From contig NC_134949.1 in assembly GCF_965638725.1 (NCBI RefSeq), forward strand, positions 188,421,706-188,485,705: a stretch of DNA of 64,000 nucleotides, written 5' to 3'. The stretch's first letter is position 1. Every line of letters begins with the position of its first letter. This document shows, piece after piece, positions 1-11,003 of this stretch. The position numbers and the translations under genes were made by a program. The notes beneath the pieces are model-generated. The model made no database searches, was not told the DNA's origin, and saw only the letters and a program-made list of their open reading frames with translations. Origin of the DNA: Aptenodytes patagonicus (Eukaryota; Chordata; Aves; Sphenisciformes; Spheniscidae).

Positions 1-1076
1 GGCAATCCTTAGGCAAACCTCCCAGTGGAGGCCCTAAACCAACAGGCATTTTCAACTTGATTTCTATACTCCAACAGGAATGAGGCCCTCATAAAACTCA
101 GGAAGAATTGCTTTCTGATGTGGCAGTGGAGTTGTAGTTAGCACAACCTCCTATTGTAATAATGAAATGGCTAGAGTACTTGCTCTAGAAGCTATAGACC
201 AAGGTTCAGTTCTTCTCTAACATGAATACCACAGATACATATGTGGCTTTTTTTTTTCAGATTGCCTTTCAGAGTCACCTTGCACTCCCCCTGTACTGTT
301 AAAGGATCTTACAATAGCACCCACCGCTCAACTTGGTGCTTAGGGAAAGATTTAGCCCACTTATTTTCATACCTAAAGCAAGTCTTCGGTGAAAAATAGT
401 TGTGTAAGTCAAAAAGAATGATTCAGAGATTCTGTTTTTTCAATACTACCTTAAGTCACCTAAATTCAGTCAAAATTCTTTGAACAAAAACTTCCTCCAC
501 ATGTTTGAATATAAACAGAAACACTGTGAAGTGAATTGTAGTCTATTCACCCTTACCTAAGTTCTGTTAAAGTTCAAATTCAAAGTTGCATGTGTGTAAT
601 GAACACAACACAAGGCAGCCATTGTCCTTTTAGAGTAAAATAAATCTGTTTAAAAAGGGTTCTCAAGTTTTGAGGAAGGTTGAAGGGGAGAAGTGAGGGA
701 AGGGCAGTGTGATAATTAAAGCAGTTGCCCAGAAATGAGAAAGCTGTACTCAGTTCCCTCAGCTGTCTCAAAGTCCTGAAACCCCTATCTCCAATTGCCA
801 CAAAAATCTTAATTTGAATCCTATTCAATTCTATTCCTTTGTTTCAAGCTGAGTGCCTATGCAGCCAGTATTGACAGACTCAGGAAATTAATTCTCAGCC
901 TTTCATGAATTTGAGTATTAAACAATCTATTGGTCTTCTGGTAGTTAAAGCAAAAATTCTTACCTTCCATAGCACTGCTATGAAATTTGTGGAAAAGAAA
1001 ATCAGATTTCTTTCACAATTGAAGATGAGAATCTGAAAAAGCTAGGCTCAGAATCAATATTTTCAACATTTTAGTC

Positions 1077-1107
<31 letters not shown>

Positions 1108-2682
1108 TGTTAAAGGTTTTGGAAGTGCAATGACAGAGAAGGCCCAAACAAAGGAGATGACCTTTGACAACAAAATTCCTATTGACTTTCATGGATTCAG
1201 TATGGAACTGACATCCTTGTACTGAACTAGGATCCACCAATGCCTTCCATTTCCAATACACTGATCTCATGTAGGATGAACTATATCTTCCACTCAGTGG
1301 TCCAAAACTTTTCAGGAATTCAGGCAAATTCTTCACTTTTACAGGTTTTACCCCGGTGTTGTTATTCAAGGTAGGTTTTTTTTTATTTTGGGTGGGTTTT
1401 TTTGATAAAGCTTGCTACCAGTCTGAGAATTAAAAATGAAATTGCTCTTTAAAGGATCAATTTACAACTGAACTTAACTGCTTGGCCCATTTGGAAAGTT
1501 TGCATCTATCATCCATCAATGTTATTTGCACTCACTAGTACAACCAGAAGTTAAAAAGGAAACAGTATATCCATGTAAAATTAATTAAGTTCAACCGTGA
1601 CCTCATTACATTGATGGAGTGTAGTGCAGCTACCTGAAACCAAAACAAATTTATTTTGATTAAATATACTTCAATTTATAAAAACAACATATCTCACCCA
1701 AGTCATAGGATTTCAGGAACATGCGGCTTTCATTCTAAAGTTCACCTAGTACTTAAAGCATGATAAAATGGAGTTTCTTCTGTCTCTTGTTCTTTTTTGA
1801 TGCCATGACACAAATATTTGATTTGGAAAAAAACACCGCATGATCAGTTCCTTGGCAGAAGTTTAATTTAATCAGATTTAATTTTAAAGTTCATATATGT
1901 TTTAAAAGACATATTAAAGCCATCAGAATATGGTCTACTGTCACTTTTAATCCTGTAAGAAAATTTACCTTCATTCCTCACAGGGAGAACTGAGTAGGAA
2001 ATAATTTTTACAATTCACTAGAGCATTTAGAATTTTAGGAAAATTCCTAGGTGATAATGATATATGGCACTGTAACTTTGGCCTCTGAATGACTAAATTG
2101 ATAGGGCACGTGAAGTATGAAAGTATTAAATCCCTCATAGAAGGAATTTAATCCAGGTCTTCGACATCCCAGTTAAATACCCTTCCTACCCTTATTATTC
2201 TGGGGTCTCACTTGTTCTCTCTTCCTTGCCAGATATTTTGTCTAAGACCTGGGAAACCTTTCCAGAAGTATTTCATTGAAACCAATTCATCACAGCAAAA
2301 AGGCTTAGTTTGAGGAAAACGGCATTTTCTGAGCACAAAATCACTTTATTGAAACATTCCTGGTGGCTGTTTGCCACCATCTCTGAGACTTATTTTGATT
2401 ATTATATACAAAGATTTTTTATTAGCTTAACACACACACACACAGAGAAAAACAGAGTGAAAGAAAAATCCATAGGGAAGTCACTGGTGCTAGCAATACT
2501 TTGCTCATGAGCAGAGCTTGCTGAAATATTGTCTCTGGTTTACAATGCATGGCTCTGATTATTTTTTATGATTTTATAAACATTAAACTTGATATTGAGT
2601 TATACACTGGGCATGATCTGCACATAAATTCATTTTAAGATGAAGTTTCTAACTAGATATTCTAAAGAATGAGAATAAAAAC
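1..2682. other. AT-rich unique DNA, no gene seen
   Basis: No convincing exon, RNA gene or recognisable repeat. A 28-nt T run lies at 1077-1104, next to a minus-strand open frame (1013-1369) without an ATG start that simply reads into the T run as polylysine. I see no poly(A) signal and no family resemblance, so I do not call it a gene. Confidence 0.6.
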
Positions 2683-2860
2683 CATAGCCTAATGTTTAAA
2701 ACAGAAGAGGAAAGATTTAATTGTAATCCTAGTTCTGCTCAGAATTTGTTGCAGTGTCCTGGATAAATTACTGATGTCTTACCTTCCCCATCTGAGGGAA
2801 GAAGATGATAATATGAAACACAGAAAGGTAGTGAGATGGTTCATTCACTGATGAGTCTCA
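2683..2860 (+). repeat. MIR-like SINE remnant
   Basis: The stretch follows the order of a MIR SINE: a tRNA-like start (catagcctaatgtttaaaac), then a part resembling the MIR tRNA/core region (tcctagttctgctcag), then the equivalents of the 'gacc-ttgggcaa', 'tta-ctt-acc' and 'cccatctg' blocks, and a gat-gataat stretch. It is heavily diverged, as expected for an element that predates birds. The boundaries are approximate. The assignment rests on remembered family consensus and was not tested by alignment. Confidence 0.6.
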
Positions 2861-5399
2861 GAGCAGCAAAATATTCACCTGCACAGCTCTGCAGAGATAT
2901 AAAGTGTTATTCTAAAGTCATTGTACCAATTATCAAATAGTGTTAATATGGCATTTCTTCTGCCTTTAAAAGGATATTTTAGGAACACAGTGTGAATGCA
3001 GGCACCACTGACCTCCAAAATTTCATTTTTGTGCAACTAGACCTTAGATTTAGATGGGAGGCAATGTATTTATAGAAGATATTACATCACACACACAGTG
3101 TCATCTTGTCTCATCACAGAGAGACAGTAGAGTCATAATTAATGCATTATATAACTAGTTATGTAGTGCTGAAGAGCACGGTGAGAAAGGTGCTTTTCAA
3201 ATTGAATTATCATTATCACTTGCATCAGTGTACTTCCAGTAATCATGCTATATATTTATAGACAGCAATGAAAGTGAATACAGTGCTGTTGTTACTTGTT
3301 CCATCAAAAACTTTCACAATGGCAATGACAAGAACATTGCATCATATCACTAACAGAAAATAAAATATACACCTCGAGACTGAAAAATGTTCCCTACTAT
3401 ATTTTACTGTGTAATTCTAGCACTCAGCAGCCTTCAGCTTTTCTGTTAACACTTGCAAATTATGCCAGGACCAAACGGTACGCATGTCTAATTTGCTGCA
3501 TACTTGTGGGATGTGTAAAAAGACAGAGAGCTTTTATTAAGAAATGCCACCATAACTTTTAGAGCAAACATAATACATTTGGCAGTTGAACAGTGGGGTT
3601 TTTTGGTAAAGATGCAGCAAGTGAAGAGCAGAACTAAAGCATCTTTGGCTAGTATTGCTCCAAAGTGGAAAATTTCCTTCCCTTCCTCTGATTTTGCAGA
3701 GCAGTTAATATTGTCTTACCTCTGACCAAACCATTCTGGAAACTAGAGTATCTGAAATTACATTGAATTATTTAATTGTGTGGACAGCAAGTAGTTAGTA
3801 TCACTTCTAGACTGATCACATTTCTAGATAGGCATTATTGTTCTATCTGTGGCATGAAGAGAAACAATTACCAGGCCAATAAAGCAAGAGGTAGTGTTAC
3901 ATGAGATTGAAATCATGATTAGCACAGTGACCTGGTTATGATACAAATTAACTTTCCCTCTTGCTTTTCTTCTTTTTAATAATTCAGGCATCCTTTTCTG
4001 CATATGTTTGCTTGCGTATGTTCTGACTTCGCAGTCTTTATAGTCTTGATTTAGTAGTATTGTTAATATGCTCATTCTGACACTTTTAAACAGCTCTATT
4101 AAAAACAGCTTGCAAACAGTAATTCAAACGTACCCTGCAATGTAAATGAAAATGCTCTGGGCAAATATATTCTAAAACTGAAAAAGTTTCTTCTTTTTTT
4201 TCTTGTTTCTTTTTTTTCTGACCACCGTCGAGGCTTTGATAACACAATTAGATACATAAAAGGGAAATTAAGTTGATTGAACTGCTTGGTTTTTTCGGTT
4301 GAGAAAATACTGAAATTCACAAGCATTCACATCAATACTTTCCACACTGATAACCAATAAATATAAACCAGAAATATAAAACTGCAGGAAACTATCATAA
4401 TGGCAAGGGGTACAGAAGGGGGGAAGGAAGAAGGGAAGGAAAGGGGAAAAAAGGTAAGATGGAGAGGAAGACAGGGTGAGGGGGGGAATTCCTTTGAACA
4501 GAAAGGGATTTTTAATCATATTGTAACTTTCATATAAAAATATTACAGAAATCACCAGTAAAGACACATTCTAGATTTATGTGGTGTTAACAATAGTGTA
4601 CTATATAAGGGTTATTACATTCCTTAAAATAGAAAAAAAGTAAGTTTCTTCCTTAGTCCTGTGCATTTTGTACTGCTTCAAATTTCTTTTCTGGTTTCCC
4701 TCTCTTTTATATAAATATATTTCTTGTCATATTTAAAGTCGTGTTAGAATTTACTCCCACTTTTATTTTGATTCTGCTTTGAACTGAGTTTACACAATTC
4801 CTTTCTTTACAGAGTTCTTAAGTCCCCTTTTCTTCTAATGTTCAGAGCCAGGTTGGTTAACTCTAACCCATATCAACCTATTCTCTGTCATCTTTATTTT
4901 CTTCAGTTTATTACCAGTTTCTAAACAACTTTTACACACTAAGGGCTTCATACTGTCCTACTGCTGTAGTTTGTGGTAAAATCTGAAAGGCCATACCAAG
5001 ATCAGACTTCATTCTTCTCCATACACATCCTCAGACCTGGATGCCCATAAACTAAACAGAAAAGGCAGCAGAGAAAGTATTATATTCTGCATTTTAGAGG
5101 GTGAGCTTATGAAAACAATTACTAGATCTAAATACTCTGGGTAAATGTTACTTTTAAATAAACAGGTGTTACAGAGCAAGTGTGATTCTTCCAAGCAGAA
5201 CCCTGAACAGGCCAAAGTCTGTTCGCCTGAAATCCAGAGTTGTGAGTATTAAGATGCTACTGAATGTTAGAAGCACTGAACTTCAAATACAGTCAAACAC
5301 CAAGAATTGTTCTTCATAATAAAGCTCTTGCATGGTTGTTTTTTTTTTATTATTTTTTATAGGCTTTTGGCAAGGTTCAGTCTCATCTCACTGAACTTA
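2861..5399. other. AT-rich unique DNA, no gene seen
   Basis: Contains only simple tracts, such as purine-rich DNA around 4405-4485. The short open frames here look like chance frames. No conserved motif, splice-flanked exon or CR1 tail was found. Confidence 0.55.
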
Positions 5400-5960
5400 A
5401 GTGTCAGGGAGCAGCAGGAGTGGGACTGCTCTCCAAGGGAGGATGAGCTGAGATCCCAGGGTGGCTCCAGCACAGGCTGCGCAGTGCCCTCGCTGATAGG
5501 CGCAGAACTGCAGGATCTGAGCAGGGGAGCACTGGTGACAGTGACAGGGGCCATCCACAGTGCCAGACAATCAAGGTAAGCAGTCATGTCCAGGGTCCAC
5601 CCAGGGTGACTTGTCAGGAACAGCTGGATACAGGGCCAGAGATGGGACTAGAGACAAGGCTGCCTGTAATATAATTCTGAGGTTCATCCATGAGACAGGG
5701 GTAGAGATCGGACTGGATGCAAAGTTACGCATAAGGTAAGTCCAGGAAGATCCATCAGTACATTAGGTCAGTAGGACACAGGGTGGAAGACAGACAGACT
5801 CACAAAATACCTCAGCCAAGGACTAGAGTCCTAGACCTGAGCTGAAGTGGGATCCTGGGCCTGTGAGCAGGGAGTGGGGAGTCCAACGTGAGACTGGTCA
5901 GGGCCATTAAGGCCTACTAGTGCAAACAGCTCTTGACAGTTAAGAAAATTATTTTAGGAA
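5400..5960. repeat. Unclassified GC-elevated, internally repetitive stretch
   Basis: Base composition rises sharply above the flanks. Related phrases recur: 'aaggtaag' near 5573 and 5733, 'gtccagg' at several places, and paired 'agagatggga'/'agagatcgga' blocks with 'ctggat' nearby. This looks like a decayed repeat or minisatellite-like LTR piece. I cannot assign it to a family and see no clear ends or target-site duplication. Confidence 0.3.
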
Positions 5961-6548
5961 TGTCACTGACAAGGCACCATCAGAGACAAGTGGAAAGAGG
6001 TAGGTACTTCCAGAAAGAGTCCACATCTTTGGTGGATTCAGTCAAACTCTGGAGTTGTTTATCACTCTCTGCTGGCTCCTCTGTCAGAAACCTGAGATGA
6101 CTGCAGTGCTAACTTAGGTGATGAGAATCTGATCTGAAGATTTGTGGTGGGTTGTGCTCTAAGCAATGCCACCAGCATTTTATTTGTGGTTCCTTCTGGT
6201 CTAAATGACCTCCCTCTGCTGAGACTGTAGTGGAGTGGACTCCAAGACCCAAAAAGTCTTTCTCATTCCTCTGTCCCTCTGAAATAAATTCATATTAACT
6301 TCAACATAGTCAGCCTGTGGGAGAAGAAATGTCTCTTAATGCCATCCTTAAAGGACATATAATGTCCTTCTGAAATACTAAAATAACGAGTTTGCCCCTA
6401 ATTTAGAGAAGGCAAGAAATTATCATGGAAAATTTAATTAGTGCTGTGTCTAAGCTCAAAAGGAACAGAGGGCTAGAGAAGATTTATCCCAAACTATTGC
6501 AAAGTCATTTCAGAATACTGAGGCAAAGTGGAAAGGACTGCAGGAGAT
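5961..6548. other. Unique DNA, no gene seen
   Basis: Non-repetitive DNA up to the 5' truncation point of the CR1 copy that begins near 6549. No gene signal. Confidence 0.5.
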
Positions 6549-7380
6549 AGAGGGACCTGGACAAGCTGGAGAAGTGGCCCTGTGTGAACCTCATGAGGTT
6601 TAACAAGGCCAAGTGCAGGGTCCTGCACCTGGGTCGGGGCAACCCCCAGTATCAATCCAGGCTGGGGGATGAAGGGATTGAGAGCAGCCCTGCCGAGAAG
6701 GACTTGGGGGTACTGGTGGATGAAAAGCTGGACATGAGCCAGCAATGTGCGCTCGCAGCCCAGAAGGCCAATTGTATCCTGGGCTGCATCCAAAGAAGTG
6801 TGGCCAGCAGGTCGAGGGAGGTGATTCTGCCCCTCTCCTCTGCTCTGGTGAGACCCCACCTGGAGTACTGTGTCCAGCTCTGGAGCCCTCAGCATAAGAA
6901 AGACACGGACCTGTTGGAGTGTGTCCAGAAGAGGGCCATGAAAATGATCAGGGGGATGGAACACCTCTCTTGTGAAGAAAGGCTGAGAGAGTTGGGGTTG
7001 TTCAGCCTAGAGAAGAGAAGGCTTTGGGGAGACCTTATTGCAGCCTATCAGTACTTAAAGGGGGCTTATAAGAAAGATGGGGACAAACTTTTTAGCAGGG
7101 CCTGTTGTGACAGGACAAGGGGGAATGGCTTTAAACTAAAGGGGGGTAGATATAGACTAGATATAAGGAAGAAATTTTTTATGCTGAGGGTGGAAAAACA
7201 CTGGCACAGGTTTCCCAGAGATGTGGTGGATGCCCCATCCCTGGAAACATTGACGGTCAGGTTGGACGGGGCTCTGAGCAACCTGATCTAGTTGAAGCTG
7301 TCCCTGCCCACGGCAGGGGTGTTGGACTAGATGACCTTTAAAGGTCTCTTCCAACCCAAACTATTCTATGATTCTGTGAT
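6549..7380 (+). mobile_element. 5'-truncated CR1 LINE, group A
   Basis: The 3' part of a CR1. It begins inside the reverse-transcriptase gene, just after the FADD block (gagggacctggacaagctgg), and stays open from about 6591 to 7291. It encodes the region after the RT core, with the recurrent CR1 phrases [35 protein letters not shown] and [13 protein letters not shown]. The 3' UTR carries the group-A signature (ctgcccacggcagggg) and ends in two ATTCTATG-type repeats near 7361-7380. There is no promoter or endonuclease part, so it is a dead insertion. The open frame suggests moderate age. Confidence 0.9.
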
Positions 7381-7859
7381 AAGAAAAGAAATGCTCTCTC
7401 CTAGGCCAAGAAGAGATGCATTAACCTTTTCCTGGAAATGCTGTACGCCTCACAAAGCCTTTACTTGCCATAGAGCTATACATTTCATTTGTGAAGAGAA
7501 TGACTATATACAGATTCCACTCCAAAGATATTGAGTCACCAAGAGACAAATTTGTTATGCAGGCAGTGTCAGAAATAATTGAGAGGGCATATAAGACCAT
7601 GAAATGTGGGAATGTATGTACTGATTCAACAGAATATCCTTGTAATGTACTCTTTTGTCTCACAGTGGCAACATAGCAGATACCTGTAGAAAAAAAGCAT
7701 AAGAATGGGACAAATATAGATTATTATTTTTTTGTCTGGTACATCACCTCTGTTAACCATGTCAGTTTCTGCAAAGAAGAGGGAATTTCCTGAGATGGGT
7801 GTGTCTTTGTCTCTTTGTGTGTAATAACTCTTTCTTCCATTAATTTGTCCGATATTTCT

Positions 7860-8830
7860 TTTGAATCCTGTTGAGGGTTTTGGCATCCACATCCTGTGAC
7901 AGTGACTTCCACAGTGTAATTATTGATTATATGGAAAAGTAATTCCTGATCTTTGTTCAAAAACTGTCAATTTCATTTGATGAAATAATAATTGCCCCCA
8001 ATTCTTGTGCTATTCACCGCTTTCATACCATTCATGATTTTACAACTCTTCATCACAAAAATCTGTTCAGTCTTCTCTTTTCCAGGCTACACACTCCCCG
8101 TCTGTTTAATTGGTTGTCATAAAGAAGCTTTCTATATCTCCTATCATCCTTGCCAAAGTACCTTTTCAAGTTTCATGTATTTTGAAGTTGAGGAAGAGGA
8201 AGCCTGAATAGACCTTCACAAACAGTTGTAGATGTGGACTCATCATGGGATTATGCACTGATACAATGTTGTTTTCTCTTCTGTTCTTTAATCTTTTTAT
8301 AATAATTCTTAGCATGCCTTTCTGAGTGCCAGTGAGCACAGAGCTAACATTTACAAAGAACTATTCACCATGACAGCAAGAGTTCTTTCCTGAATGGTAA
8401 TAGCTAATTCAGGTCTCAGCTTTGTGTATACACAGTCAATTATTTTTTTACCCACATATTCATTACTTTGTAGTTATCAACACTGAGTTTCATTTGTCGT
8501 TTTATCCTCCAGCTGTTCGATATTGTAGATGTCTCAGAGACAATTTACAGGTAGTAAAAACTAAATATGTCCTGATGAATTTGGTATCACTGTTAATTTT
8601 TATCACTTTACTACTTACTCCCTTTTCCAGATCATTTTTTAATAGATTGAATAGGACCAGGAAAAAATTATTTGGGGGGCCTGCTTATTTTTTTTCCTTA
8701 TCCTTCTTTCTTATCTTTTAACTAGTCATTTATCGATGAAAGGATATAACATCTTAAACCACGACAGCTTAATTTCTTTCAACCTTTCATACGAGTCATT
8801 GTCATTATACCACACTTCAGTGCAATAATC
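7860..8830 (-). mobile_element. Ancient amniote-type CR1 fragment
   Basis: Read on the minus strand, the stretch keeps the block order of the old CR1 families best known from turtles and crocodilians: the RT region, then the after-RT region, then the 'gtggaagtcactgtcacagg' block near the 3' end. Recognisable pieces on the plus strand include 'ttccacagtgtaattat', 'accattcatgattttac', 'cttctcttttccaggct', 'catttgtcgtttt' and 'cccttttccagatcattttt' followed by 'aatagattgaataggacc'. Frames are broken throughout. Divergence is far higher than for every other CR1 copy here except the one at 59.2-60.5 kb. Ends are approximate. Confidence 0.7.
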
Positions 8831-9544
8831 TCTGAAACAGTCTACCAGTCTAAATAAAAATGGTATCTACAAAATAGGAAGTGACATGAGAAAAGACATG
8901 AAATTTCACCCTGTAAGAATATTCCTTCAGACAATCACCTCCATATACTTAGCAACAGGTTACATCAGAACTACAGAACCAGAGAGGACCTCCCTGCTCC
9001 CCCTCACCCCCTAGACTCACAAATGTACAGATGGTATTCCAACCAGAGTAATGAGAGCTGCCCTTTGCCTTCCCTTCTGAGTAATGAGGATTGCTCAAAA
9101 GATCAGGTTGGTCAACCCATCCTAGGTAGAAGCAGAAAATAGAAGAAGACAGCCTCAGAGGGAAAAAGGGTGGGTAAGAAACTGTTGCTACACTGTACGT
9201 CTTGCTCTAGTCAGGAAGTTACCACAGCATCCTCCAGCAACTGTAAGATGGTGTTAGATCTAGATTCTCCAGGTCATCAAGAAAAAATAGAAATAAATTA
9301 TAATCAATGCCCATCCTCCCTAGAAGAACAGGATAACATGAGGCTATCCAGGTCTTGGAAGAGTTGGATCATGTGGTGCTACTGTTCCTACAGATGCAAG
9401 TAAGAAAATGCCCGACCTGTGAGCAGATCCATGGCACAGATCTTCTAACAGTAAGAACCAAAGAGCCAACCACTAAGAAACAGATGAGAAACTGAGCTAT
9501 TGTCAACACATACTAATGAGCAAACCAGGAAAATATTCATCCAC
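8831..9544. other. Unique DNA, no gene seen
   Basis: Moderate GC, with one short open frame (9170-9403) that resembles nothing I know. No repeat signature was found up to the target-site duplication of the LTR at 9545. Confidence 0.45.
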
Positions 9545-9549
9545 CCCAC

Positions 9550-10108
9550 TGTCCTCGTTTTGGCAGGGACAGAGTTAATTTCCTTCCTAGTAGCGAGTAT
9601 AGTGCTGTGTTTTGGATTTAGGACTAGAACAAAGTTGATAACACACTGATGTTTTAGTTGTTGCTAGGTAATGCTTACACTAGCCAAGGACTTTTTAGTT
9701 TTCCATGCTCTACCGACTGAAAAGGCTGGAGGTGCACAAGAAGCTGGGAGGGGGCACAGCCAGGACAGCTGACCCAAAGTGGCCAAAGGGACATTCCATA
9801 CCATATGACATCATGCTCAGTACATAAACTGGGGAAAGCTGGCCAGGAGGGCTGCTGCTCGGGGACTGGCTGGGCATCGGTTGGCAGGTGGTGAGCAATT
9901 GTACTGTGCATCACTTGTTTTGTGTATTATTATTATTATCATCATATTATTATCATCATTTTATTTCAATTATTAAACTGTTTTTATCTCAACCCACGAG
10001 TTTTTCTCACTTGTGCTCTTCCAATTCTCTCCCCCATTCTACCGGGGGGGGGGGAGTGAGCGAGCGGCTGCGTGGTGCTTAGTTGCTGACTGAGGTTAAA
10101 CCATGACA
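9550..10108 (+). mobile_element. Solo LTR of an avian endogenous retrovirus
   Basis: A 559-bp element starting TGTCCT and ending ATGACA, flanked by a perfect 5-bp duplication CCCAC (9545-9549 and 10109-10113). No internal retroviral sequence is present, so this is a solo LTR left by LTR-LTR recombination. The U3 region ends at a decayed TATA box (tacataaac at 9821). A likely poly(A) signal ATTAAA lies at 9972, just after an interrupted (TTA)n tract (9928-9962). A G9 run near 10045 replaces a shorter G tract of the family. Three further copies in this window align end to end (22477-23026, 31872-32418, 62071-62675). The 5-bp duplication fits an ERVL-like class, but the class is inferred. Confidence 0.88.
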
Positions 10109-10113
10109 CCCAC

Positions 10114-10471
10114 CAAAGAGAATTTCATGACTAGTCAGCTTAAGGAAACCCAAACCTTTACCAAAACAATTTGCATCTTCCTTGTTTACTTCTATCCAGC
10201 ATTTATACTGTAACTGCTACAGTTCACTCTGCTCCTCACATAACCAGTAGCAGTCTGGATTCTAAAGGACATGCAAGCTTTCACATTAGTAGAATGTTTG
10301 CTAATGTATTCCATGATCACAGACAATGATCTATTTGTTCAGGGGGATGTTTTTAGCTTTGCTCCCAGCCAGACTCTCATATTGTACTGAAAGAAGGAGT
10401 CAGAGAGCAAGATCAAAGAATATTTAAATGTGGTTAATAAAAAATCTTAGTTTAGGTGTCTTGCATTATTT
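10114..10471. other. Unique DNA, no gene seen
   Basis: A short AT-rich interval between the solo LTR and a CR1 tail. Nothing recognised. Confidence 0.5.
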
Positions 10472-11003
10472 ATCATAGAATCATAGAATGGTTTGGGTTG
10501 GAAGGGACCTTAAAGATCATCTAGTTCCAACCCCCCTGCCGTGGGCAGGGACACCTTCCACTAGGCCAGGTTGCTCAAAGCCCCATCCAACCTGGCCTTG
10601 AACACTTCCAGGGATGGGGCATCCACAATTTCTGTGGATAACCTGTTCAGTGCCTCACCACCCTCATAGTGAAGAATTTCTTCCTTATATCTCATCTAAA
10701 TCTACCCTCTTTTAGTTTAAAGCCATTACCCCTTGTCCTATCACTACATGCCCTTGCAAAAAGTCCCTCTCCAGCTTTCTTGTAGGCCCCCTTCAGGTAC
10801 TGGAAGGCTGCTATAAGGTCTCCCCGGAGCCTTCTCTTCTCCAGGCTGAACAACCCCAACTCTCTCAGCCTGTCTTCATAGGAGAGGTGCTCCAGCCCTC
10901 TGATCATCTTTGTGGCCCTCCTCTGGACTTGCTCCAACAGGTCCGTGTCTTTCTTACACTGAGGGCTCCAGAGCTGAACGCAGTACTCCAGGTGGGGTCT
11001 CAC
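10472..11003 (-). mobile_element. 5'-truncated CR1 LINE, group C
   Basis: On the minus strand this reads the last part of CR1 ORF2 ([14 protein letters not shown], then [17 protein letters not shown]) and then the 3' UTR. It ends in two ATTCTATG repeats at 10472-10490. The 3' UTR has 'ggttggaactagatgatc' and closely matches the group-C copy at 45985-46645. The frame is open from 11003 to 10692 and is then broken by a stop after the RFR of 'KEGRFR'; the other group-C copy has the stop at the same place. Confidence 0.9.

Noticed and set aside
1013..1369. Minus-strand open frame of 118 codons ending in a poly-T run
   Set aside because: It starts at TTG, not ATG, shows no known domain, and its end is the homopolymer read as lysine. 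There is no AATAAA, so a processed-gene origin is not supported.
9675..9914. Open frames within the solo LTRs (also at 22633, 32073 and 62120)
   Set aside because: They are chance frames in U3/R sequence repeated in each LTR copy. No retroviral gene is present.
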